From Patescibacteria group bacterium (GTDB lineage Bacteria > Patescibacteriota > Patescibacteriia > UBA10025 > JAHIVO01): a stretch of 46,184 nt of DNA. Shown here in pieces: positions 29,991 to 37,465 of the stretch (position 1 is its first letter; each line of letters starts with the position of its first letter). The notes under the pieces were generated by a model. It worked only from the letters and a program-made list of their open reading frames with translations. It searched no databases and was not told the DNA's origin. Position numbers and translations under genes: made by a program. The DNA lies in NCBI GenBank assembly GCA_022560375.1, contig JADFTK010000004.1, forward strand, positions 1 to 46,184, written 5' to 3'.

Positions 29991-30045
29991 GATTTCCTCC
30001 TGCCCCTCTCTGGGAGCTTTTTATGTTGTTAATTAGTTGTTAAAA

Positions 30046-30175
30046 GGTAATAAGGAACATTTCTAAAATCTAACTTTTTAAACTAACCCATAACTATTGT
30101 TTTGTCAAGGGGTGCCCTCACTTCTTTCAAAGTTTTGTACAAAAATTAGTAACAAGGAACGATTCTAAAGCTAAC
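30046..30175. repeat. Two imperfect 30-bp direct repeats about 100 bp apart
   Basis: ggtaataaggaacatttctaaaatctaac (30046..30074) and ttagtaacaaggaacgattctaaagctaac (30146..30175). Confidence 0.4.
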
Positions 30176-30247
30176 CCTCTTGCACTTGCTCAGAGCGATA
30201 ACTCAGTCAAGAAAAAAACGTCCCCTTTTAATAACAGACCCTATGAG

Positions 30248-30460
30248 TTAATTTGGTTTTGATTGAAGCTTTGCTTCAGAAATTCTGATCACTCCTTTCA
30301 GTAATGGTTTGAGCTCTGCCGAAGCATTGTTTAATTCCTCCCTGCAAATGTCCAAAACACGCATATGGCTGATATCCCATATTTCCTAACGGCCAGCCCA
30401 GCTGAATATACTTTAATTCCATCAATGCCAAGTGATTGAATGATTCTAATTACATATTCT
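30248..30460 (-). pseudogene. Decayed/frameshifted small gene remnant
   Basis: Coding-like YVIRIIQSLGIDGIKVYSAGLAVRKYGISA in one frame then MRVLDICREELNNASAELKPLLKGVIRISEAKLQSKPN* (30248..30364) in another. Confidence 0.35.
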
Positions 30461-30549
30461 TTTTACCAGAGTGTGGCCCGCCAGTTTGTTTGGGCAATGG
30501 GATACGGCCATGTAAACTCTTAAAGCACTCGGGGTCAGAACCGTCTAAA

Positions 30550-30858
30550 TTATTCCGCTTCGTTCCTCCGAGTAAATTTTATATTGTGTATTTTCTCTAA
30601 CATATTCAAGGTAGCTTCAACGGAAAGATTTTTCGTATCCACCAAAATCAGCCGGGTGCCAAATTGTTTTATCAAAGGCGCAAAAAATTCGTCGCCCCAT
30701 GAGGGAGAAAAAGTGTTAACTCCGGTAAAAACAACTTCAACTGATTCACTGTCGGTAATATCACTAAGTGACGGTTTAAAAGCGGCCAAGGCTTCCCTGC
30801 CTTCTTCACGAGAAGTGAGCGTGGTACCAAATTTTTTTAGTTCAATAACCATATACAT
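30550..30858 (-). CDS. STAS-like protein (DUF4325-type)
   Basis: IELKKFGTTLTSREEGREALAAF...SVEVVFTGVNTFSPSWGDEFFAPLIKQFGTRLILVDTKNLSVEATLNMLEKI; abuts the upstream GHKL gene with 0-bp spacing. Confidence 0.7.
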   Translation of the reverse strand: MYMVIELKKFGTTLTSREEGREALAAFKPSLSDITDSESVEVVFTGVNTFSPSWGDEFFAPLIKQFGTRLILVDTKNLSVEATLNMLEKIHNIKFTRRNEAE

Positions 30859-31599
30859 TTAATAATTTATTATAGCAAAGGTTCCTTTAACAAAATCCGG
30901 ATTTTTTTCTATCTTGAGAGTTTTATTTATTTTACTCAAAGAAAGGACAGCGTCGCCCGAGTGGAAAAAAAGTTTGAAATTATAATCTACTACCACTTTT
31001 CTGACGTATTTCAGACCATTACCTCTGGCTTCCGGGGCACGTCCCGATATTATTTCCGTGAAAGCAACTTTTAATGCCTCTAGATGATCGGGTAGAGTAG
31101 GCCTGACTTGCCTTAATGTTTTTAATACCCCCTGTCCTCGATCCACCAAAACAACCTTTCTTTTGTTAGTATTATACCCAAAAAATGTTCCTGGCACATC
31201 CGGCCAATTACCAAGGTTGTGGTCAAAAGAGTTATTGCCAATCTCCCCGGTTACAGCGACTATAAGCGGGAATATTTTAGTAAGATTATAATTTTGACTT
31301 AAATCATACTCAAGTCTAGATAATCTGGCCTTAAAAATTGACCTGTCCGGACAATGGAATCTTCGTAGTATTTCAGGAGGATTTGGATCAAGCGCCCATT
31401 TTTGGGCAATTTTTAAAAGAACCTGAAAATTATTTGATAAAAAATTTTCAATATCATTTTCATCATAATAGTATCGGCTGATTTTACCGGTTTGCTTCCT
31501 TTTAGCCTTTAAGCGGCCGGATTTGTCCCATCGGCGCAAAGTTTGCTGGTTAACCGCTAATTTGTTGGCTGTTTCTCTTATGGTAAATTCTGTGTTCAT
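30859..31599 (-). CDS. MerR-type HTH fused to GHKL (HATPase_c-like) ATPase
   Basis: N-terminal TIRETANKLAVNQQTLRRWDKSGRLKAKRKQTGKISRYY; GHKL motifs EIGNNSFDH (N box), VDRGQGV (G1), ARGNGLKYV (G2). Confidence 0.75.
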   Translation of the reverse strand: MNTEFTIRETANKLAVNQQTLRRWDKSGRLKAKRKQTGKISRYYYDENDIENFLSNNFQVLLKIAQKWALDPNPPEILRRFHCPDRSIFKARLSRLEYDLSQNYNLTKIFPLIVAVTGEIGNNSFDHNLGNWPDVPGTFFGYNTNKRKVVLVDRGQGVLKTLRQVRPTLPDHLEALKVAFTEIISGRAPEARGNGLKYVRKVVVDYNFKLFFHSGDAVLSLSKINKTLKIEKNPDFVKGTFAIINY

Positions 31600-31735
31600 A
31601 AACAATTATAAGAATAACACATATACATTATTTAAACAAGTTTTTCTATTTTTTTGAGGTTTTTTTTATAAAACCTATACATTTTGTGTGGTATTGGCTA
31701 TACAAAAACTACCTAATATAGAGACATTTACTTAA

Positions 31736-31768
31736 TAAAAAAAGAGGTGTGAATAACACCTCTTTGTA
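31736..31768 (-). terminator. Rho-independent terminator of the cupin gene
   Basis: Minus strand AAAGAGGTGTtattcACACCTCTTTTTTT. Confidence 0.8.
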
Positions 31769-31779
31769 TAAAAACCTAA

Positions 31780-32136
31780 CTATTCTTCGTAATAGTCGCC
31801 TTCTTCCCAGTTAAATTTGAAAACGACATAACGGAAGTCATGTTTGCTATGATTTGAGACCGCATGCCAATCATCTGGCTCGACGATCAAGACATCCCCA
31901 GGCTCGAGATTAATGACCTCGCCATTCACGACGAATCGGCCATTGACATTAGTGAAATAAAATATTTCAGTTTGCAGTTTGTGATAGTGATTCTCACACA
32001 CTTGGCCGGGAGCAATCTTGAGCTCTTGTACTAGCAACCCAGGTTGGCCAATATCCTCAGGCAGGGCTAGCGGTTTTTTACTATACCCTGGTTTATCTAA
32101 CCACTGTTTATCAGCATTACTAATGTGTTTCACCAT
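31780..32136 (-). CDS. Cupin-domain protein
   Basis: APGQVCENHYHKLQTEIFYFTNVNGRFVVNGEVINLEPGDVLIVEPDDWHAVSN. Confidence 0.85.
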   Translation of the reverse strand: MVKHISNADKQWLDKPGYSKKPLALPEDIGQPGLLVQELKIAPGQVCENHYHKLQTEIFYFTNVNGRFVVNGEVINLEPGDVLIVEPDDWHAVSNHSKHDFRYVVFKFNWEEGDYYEE

Positions 32137-32296
32137 ACCTCCTTTGTTTTTTTGAAAGTTCTATGTTGATAAACTATAATAAACCACTTTAATATATAAT
32201 GTTTTATCTGTCAACATTATATATTGACGGAAAGTCAAAGCGTCAGATCACTTCTCTACGTTATTTAGATCTTATGCTATAGTCAAGTTAAATCTG

Positions 32297-32345
32297 TCAT
32301 TCTGAGACCCGACATTCATCGGGGTAGACTCCGCGAAGAATCCTC
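32297..32345. repeat. Partial dispersed TCATTCTGAG...GAAGAATC-type element
   Basis: ctgtcattctgagacccgacattcatcggggtagactccgcgaagaatcc; shares TGTCATTCTGAG and GAAGAATC with 35298..35376. Confidence 0.55.
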
Positions 32346-32382
32346 TTGCCTTATAGTAAAGAGTTTTTTACTAACATGCCAA

Positions 32383-32454
32383 AAATTTAAACTACAATCA
32401 TCTTTCCAGCCAACTGGCGACCAGCCCCAGGCCATTAAAAATCTCAGAAAATAA
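32383..32454 (+). pseudogene. uvrB 5'-end fragment
   Basis: Translates [23 protein letters not shown] versus [23 protein letters not shown] at the intact UvrB N-terminus (32943..). Confidence 0.85.
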
Positions 32455-32883
32455 CTAATTTGCCTGGTTTGAATTCTGTGGGCTCTGACCTATGTTACCT
32501 TGACCAGCTGATAAAATCCTATAATTCTTATGAACGTAATGAAAAACAATAAAGACGACCAAGCTAATAAGCAAATTAACAATATTAGTAAAAATTGATA
32601 GCAACAGAAATATCCCCAATAACCAGCGTGCCCAATCAGAAATATATAACACTCCAATTATAATTGCTGTACCAATCCCCACTTGCAAAAAAATAACAAT
32701 TGATAACATTGTACTTGAAGCTACTGACGAATCGTCAAATAAAGCAAATACAGAAATTAAATCTAATATTCCAAGTATTAAGCTGATTATCAGCCAGAGT
32801 AGTAAGAATAACCATAAAAAATACAAGCTACTTTTTCTTTTTAAGTGATTTGATCTCTCTTTAAAAACAGTTTGTAATGACAT
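32455..32883 (-). CDS. Small multi-TM membrane protein (142 aa)
   Basis: Four hydrophobic segments; lies exactly between the uvrB fragment and intact uvrB. Confidence 0.6.
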   Translation of the reverse strand: MSLQTVFKERSNHLKRKSSLYFLWLFLLLWLIISLILGILDLISVFALFDDSSVASSTMLSIVIFLQVGIGTAIIIGVLYISDWARWLLGIFLLLSIFTNIVNLLISLVVFIVFHYVHKNYRILSAGQGNIGQSPQNSNQAN

Positions 32884-32939
32884 AAGGTTTTTTATTAATA
32901 ATTTAATTGCATTATAATTATACCAAAAGCATTAAAATA

Positions 32940-34916
32940 ATGAAATTCAAATTAAAATCAAACTTCCAACCAACAGGCGATCAGCCCCAGGCCATTAAAA
33001 AATTAGTGGCTGGCTTAAAGAAAAAATATTTTGCCCAAACCTTGCTTGGCGTTACTGGCTCTGGCAAAACTTTTACTATGGCTAATGTGATTGCTGAGAC
33101 CCAGCGTCCAACTCTAATCATTTCTCATAATAAAACATTGGCAGCCCAGCTGGCTTCTGAATTTCAAGATTTTTTTCCCGACAACGCTGTAAACTATTTT
33201 GTCTCCTACTATGACTATTACCAGCCCGAAGCGTATATACCCAGGAGTGATACTTATATAGAAAAAGAAACTCAGCTGAATGAAGAAATCGATCGTCTGC
33301 GCCATGCCTCTACCACCGCCCTGCTTTCTAGAAAAGACGTCATCATTGTTGCCTCAGTTTCGTGTATCTATGGGCTAGGTTCACCAATTGAATACAAAAA
33401 GGATGTTATAACCATCACCCAAGGTCAGAATACTAAACGGGATCTGCTCTTGCGTGATTTAGTAAATGTCCAGTACCAGCGCAATCAAACTGATCTGTGG
33501 CGTAACAGATTTCGGGTCATTGGTGAGGTGGTTGAAATATTTCCTTCTGATTCAGAAAATAATTTTTTCCGCATTCAATTCTTCGGCGACGAGATAGAAA
33601 AAATAACAGAGATTGATTCACTAACCCAACATGTCGTAGCCAACCATAAAGAGATTGATATTTATCCCGCTCGCCACTATTTAGCTCCCGGGAATGTCAT
33701 GAAACAGGCACTCAAAGAAATTGAGAGTGATATGAAAAAACAGGTGGCCCTATTTAAAAAAGCTAATAAACTCATAGAGGCCCAGCGGCTGGAGCAAAGG
33801 ACCAGGTATGACCTAGAAATGATACGAGAAGTTGGTTTTTGTAATGGCATAGAAAACTACTCCCGATACTTTGACCGGCGTAAAACCGGACAACCACCAT
33901 ATACTCTGATTGATTTTTTCCCTAAGGACTTCCTGCTGTTCATCGATGAATCACACATGACCATACCCCAAATCAGGGGCATGTACTTCGGGGACCGCTC
34001 GCGTAAAGAGACTTTAGTAGGCTATGGTTTTCGCTTGCCCGCCGCCTTGGATAATCGACCACTAAAATATGAAGAGTTTACTAAAAAAATAAACCAGGTA
34101 ATCTATGTTTCCGCCACTCCCAGCGACTATGAACGGGAGCGATCTGATCAAATAGCCGAACAAATACTGAGACCAACGGGTCTTCTAGATCCGACGGTGG
34201 AAATTAAACCTTCGGCCAATCAAATTGATGATTTGATTGGAGAGATAAAAAAACGAGTCAGCAAAAATCAACGCGTATTAGTTACTACGCTAACTAAGCG
34301 CATGGCTGAGGACCTAACTGACTATCTGGGTGATTTGGATATCAAGGTCCAATACCTGCACTCCGAAGTGGATACCTTTGAACGGCTAGAAATACTACGC
34401 GACTTGCGTATGGGCGTCTATGATGTATTAATAGGCATTAACCTACTCCGAGAGGGCCTGGACCTACCCGAAGTATCTTTAATTGCTATTCTGGATGCTG
34501 ACAAAGAGGGCTTCTTAAGATCAGACACAGCTCTCATCCAAACCATGGGTCGGGCGGCGCGTCATGATGCTGGGCACATCATCATGTATGCAGACGTAAA
34601 AACCGGCTCGATGAAAAGGGCTATTCAGGAAACAGTGCGCCGCAGAAAAATTCAAAAAGAATATAATAAAAAACATAACATCACTCCAACCTCGATTCAA
34701 AAGGCTATTAAAGATTCCCGCTTGGCTGGTTCCAAAGCCAAAGAAAAAGAGGACAAACAATTGGCTTTCCAAGACATTCCTCGAGAGGAAGTGCCACATA
34801 TTATCTCTGACTTAGAAAATCAGATGGAAATGGCCGCTAAGAACTTGCAGTTCGAAAAAGCCGCCATACTGAGAGATGAAATTCTGATCTTACAAAAAAT
34901 TAATAGGAAAAAATAA
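32940..34916 (+). CDS. uvrB: Excinuclease ABC subunit B
   Basis: [53 protein letters not shown]-terminal UVR motif. Start at 32940 rather than 32907. Confidence 0.97.
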   Translation: MKFKLKSNFQPTGDQPQAIKKLVAGLKKKYFAQTLLGVTGSGKTFTMANVIAETQRPTLIISHNKTLAAQLASEFQDFFPDNAVNYFVSYYDYYQPEAYIPRSDTYIEKETQLNEEIDRLRHASTTALLSRKDVIIVASVSCIYGLGSPIEYKKDVITITQGQNTKRDLLLRDLVNVQYQRNQTDLWRNRFRVIGEVVEIFPSDSENNFFRIQFFGDEIEKITEIDSLTQHVVANHKEIDIYPARHYLAPGNVMKQALKEIESDMKKQVALFKKANKLIEAQRLEQRTRYDLEMIREVGFCNGIENYSRYFDRRKTGQPPYTLIDFFPKDFLLFIDESHMTIPQIRGMYFGDRSRKETLVGYGFRLPAALDNRPLKYEEFTKKINQVIYVSATPSDYERERSDQIAEQILRPTGLLDPTVEIKPSANQIDDLIGEIKKRVSKNQRVLVTTLTKRMAEDLTDYLGDLDIKVQYLHSEVDTFERLEILRDLRMGVYDVLIGINLLREGLDLPEVSLIAILDADKEGFLRSDTALIQTMGRAARHDAGHIIMYADVKTGSMKRAIQETVRRRKIQKEYNKKHNITPTSIQKAIKDSRLAGSKAKEKEDKQLAFQDIPREEVPHIISDLENQMEMAAKNLQFEKAAILRDEILILQKINRKK

Positions 34917-34981
34917 AAATAAGTACACCTATTATAAATTGACTAATAATAACTATTGAGTTAAAGTATAAATAGTCAACC

Positions 34982-35007
34982 TCCCCATATCTAATGGGGA
35001 TTTTTTT
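34982..35007 (+). terminator. Terminator-like hairpin ending at the GIY-YIG start codon
   Basis: TCCCCATatctaATGGGGA + TTTTTTT, then ATG at 35008. Confidence 0.75.
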
Positions 35008-35295
35008 ATGCGGCAATATTATGTATACATGATGACGAATAAGTTTAATAGAGTTCTATATGTTGGCGTAACTAATGACTTGGAAAGACGCGTATGGGAG
35101 CACAAAGAAAAACTCATTGATGGCTTTACCAGCAGATATAACATTACCAAGTTAGTCTATTATGAAGTAGGGTGCGATATTCTCAGTACAATTCAGAGAG
35201 AAAAGCAGATTAAAGGATGGGTTAGACGAAGGAAGGTAGCATTGATTAAAAGTTTGAATCCTACATGGCAAGACCTGAGTGAAGATTTTATTTAA
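35008..35295 (+). CDS. GIY-YIG nuclease family protein (UPF0213/YhbQ-like)
   Basis: YYVYMMTNKFNRVLYVGVTNDLERRVWEHKEKLIDGFTSRYNITKLVYYE...REKQIKGWVRRRKVALI. Confidence 0.92.
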   Translation: MRQYYVYMMTNKFNRVLYVGVTNDLERRVWEHKEKLIDGFTSRYNITKLVYYEVGCDILSTIQREKQIKGWVRRRKVALIKSLNPTWQDLSEDFI

Positions 35296-35297
35296 GT

Positions 35298-35376
35298 TGT
35301 CATTCTGAGGGAGTATAACGACTGAAGAATCTCCTAGCCTTCGGCTAGGGGACTCTTCACTTCGTTCAGAGTGACA
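35298..35376. repeat. Long imperfect palindromic repeat (79 bp)
   Basis: TGTCATTCTGAG...GAAGAATCtCCTAGCC-TTCG-GGCTAGGgGAcTCTTC...TTCAGAGTGACA. Confidence 0.8.
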
Positions 35377-35418
35377 GGGTTAAGTTATAATAACTTGAGT
35401 GACGGGTGGTATTAATTT

Positions 35419-35520
35419 ATCATGCTGAGCGAAGTCTCGGCAGAGCCGGACGAGTCGAAGCATCTCTTTTTATACCTATTTGCCATATACAGAGATCCCT
35501 CGCGTTGCTCGGGATGACAA
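35419..35520. repeat. Second palindromic repeat of the same class
   Basis: TCATGCTGAGCGAAG...GCATCTCT...AGAGATCCCTCGCGTTGCTCGGGATGACA. Confidence 0.65.
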
Positions 35521-35648
35521 GGCTTGGTCGGTATGGGTATGACGGAGATCCTGAAACAAGTTCAGGGTATATGCTTAATCTTTTTTTTCGCCCAAGACGT
35601 TAGCACTCTTCACCATAACAGTTGATACAAAAAACTTTCGAAAATAAA

Positions 35649-35700
35649 AAAAGCCGCTCTTTACTCATAAAAGAATAAAAAACGGCTAAAATGGACTCAC
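35649..35700 (-). terminator. Terminator of the sigma factor gene
   Basis: Minus strand AGCCG...CGGCTTTTTTT. Confidence 0.6.
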
Positions 35701-37119
35701 CGGCTCCTGATCCGGTGTATCAAAGTATGCTCGTAAAGCTCGAGAACGGGATACATGTCTCAGGCGAGTAATCGCCTTTTCCTTGATCTGGCGAATCCGC
35801 TCTCTAGTAAGAGAGAATCGCGCGCCTATTTGCTCGAGGGTCATATCATTATCTGATCCCAGACCAAAATAAAGAGTAATGACCTCAGCCTGACGAGAAG
35901 TTAGAGTATCTAGGGCCTTAGCTATATCCCGACGCAGGGTGTTATCCAGCATCGGTTGGTCAGGCGATGGCTGACTATGGTCCTCCAATACATCAAGCAA
36001 GGTGTTATCGGTTTCTCCATGACTATCGGTAAACGACTGATTCAGCGACAAGGCAGTTCGGCCGACTTTCAGTGTGGTGGACACCTCCTCTTCCGACAAT
36101 TCAAGAACTGCCGCAATCTCCTCCGGGGTAGGATGCCGTCCTAAAGATTGCAAGAGCCTATCAGTAGCCTGGCCGATCTTATAAAGCCGGCCAACCCGGT
36201 TAAGAGGTAGGCGAACTGCCCGGGACTGCTCAGCCAAAGACTGCAGAATAGCCTGGCGTATCCACCAAATAGCATAGGAAATAAACCGGAAGCCCAGTGT
36301 CCAGTCAAAGCGTTTAGCCGCTTTGATCATGCCGATGTTACCATCATTGATCAGATCTGCCAAGGGCATGCCTTGCCACTGATACTGCTTGGCCACTGAG
36401 ACGACAAAACGTAAATGGGCTTTCACCAATTTATTCTGAGCATCCTTATCTCCCTGCTTCATCCGCTTTGTAAGTTTCAACTCTTCATCGCGAGAAATCA
36501 AAGGTGTCCTGGAAATTTCCTCAAGGTATTTATCCAGAGACGGATCGCCGAATCGTAATCCACCTTTACTGGATGACTTGGCCCGGCCTGGCTTCTGCAT
36601 CGCCATTTGCGCACGACGATATCGAATTAGATCAGCTTTTTGCTTATCCGGCTCAGGAATTTTAGCCGCCAATTTTTTTGTTTTTATGCGCCTAATTTTT
36701 TCCTTTACTACAGTTTTTTTCGCTGGTGGACTAATATCAATCTCTAAATTGGCATAACCCTTAGCGAAAAAAAACCAGATGAAATGCTCCACCGAAAAAA
36801 GAAAAGTTTCCGGTATCAGCTTCAAGCTTAAAGCTATCCTCTTATCCTCGGGAAAGCTTTGTAACAATTGAGACCAGGTTATCTTATTAACCTCGCCATT
36901 AGATGAAGCTAAAGATAAAAGCCAAGGATTTCTAGAAACGAACGCCCAAAAATCCTTGGGCTGCATATCGCCGTCACAGAAAAACTGTTCAACGCTGGAT
37001 CGGTGCTGACCCAACATAAAATCCAGATCTAGATCCTGGCTGCAAAACTGCTCAAACTCACCTAACTCTGAAAGGTGAGGTCGCCGTAAAAGATCCTGGA
37101 GTAGTTGTCCTCCGGTCAT
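35686..37119 (-). CDS. rpoD: Sigma-70 family RNA polymerase sigma factor, RpoD-like
   Basis: Region 1.2 DPSLDKYLEEISRTPLISRDEE, region 2 RFDWTLGFRFISYAIWWIRQAI, region 4 GARFSLTRERIRQIKEKAITRLR; strong AAAGGAGGG SD. N-terminal ~190 aa not recognised. Confidence 0.9.
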   Translation of the reverse strand: MTGGQLLQDLLRRPHLSELGEFEQFCSQDLDLDFMLGQHRSSVEQFFCDGDMQPKDFWAFVSRNPWLLSLASSNGEVNKITWSQLLQSFPEDKRIALSLKLIPETFLFSVEHFIWFFFAKGYANLEIDISPPAKKTVVKEKIRRIKTKKLAAKIPEPDKQKADLIRYRRAQMAMQKPGRAKSSSKGGLRFGDPSLDKYLEEISRTPLISRDEELKLTKRMKQGDKDAQNKLVKAHLRFVVSVAKQYQWQGMPLADLINDGNIGMIKAAKRFDWTLGFRFISYAIWWIRQAILQSLAEQSRAVRLPLNRVGRLYKIGQATDRLLQSLGRHPTPEEIAAVLELSEEEVSTTLKVGRTALSLNQSFTDSHGETDNTLLDVLEDHSQPSPDQPMLDNTLRRDIAKALDTLTSRQAEVITLYFGLGSDNDMTLEQIGARFSLTRERIRQIKEKAITRLRHVSRSRALRAYFDTPDQEPVSPF

Positions 37120-37294
37120 AATGACCCTCCTTTCATTTTTTTCAAGGTTCTATATTACTTTCAAAATATCTTATTATAATTGTACCATAAAGAAGGCCAA
37201 AGAAAACCCCATACCAACATGATACCGTATTTCCTCATGTGGTTTTAACCTAGAATCTAAATTAAAACTGATAGGCACAAATTAAAAAAATCTC

Positions 37295-37323
37295 TTGACA
37301 AACACCTCAAAACGTGCTAGAAT
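37295..37323 (+). promoter_or_regulatory. Consensus sigma70 promoter for the 1417-aa surface protein
   Basis: TTGACA - 17 - TAGAAT with TG extended -10 (GTGCTAGAAT). Confidence 0.75.
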
Positions 37324-37355
37324 ACTAATAGAAAAATAAAAACCAAAAGAAAAAC

Positions 37356-37406
37356 AGCACCAAAAAATAAACCTTACCTTGAGGAAATATTTGGTGTCTT
37401 TTTTTT
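37356..37406 (+). promoter_or_regulatory. Leader hairpin plus U tract (attenuator-like)
   Basis: CACCAAA...TTTGGTG followed by TCTTTTTTTT, between promoter and CDS. Confidence 0.55.
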
Positions 37407-37465
37407 CATAAAAAACAAACTTACATTAAAACAGAGTAAAATAAAAACCAAATCAAATAAAAAAC

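Noticed and set aside
29636-30036. Plus-strand ORFs of 118 and 90 aa overlapping the acidic 89-aa gene
   Set aside because: The minus-strand ORF has a proper SD and a downstream terminator; the plus-strand ORFs have neither.
29000-32450. CRISPR array or defence island
   Set aside because: No regularly spaced repeats and no cas genes; repeats seen are pairs with unrelated spacing.
35406-35603. 65-aa ORF after the GIY-YIG gene
   Set aside because: Lies over the palindromic repeat; looks like a repeat-derived translation.
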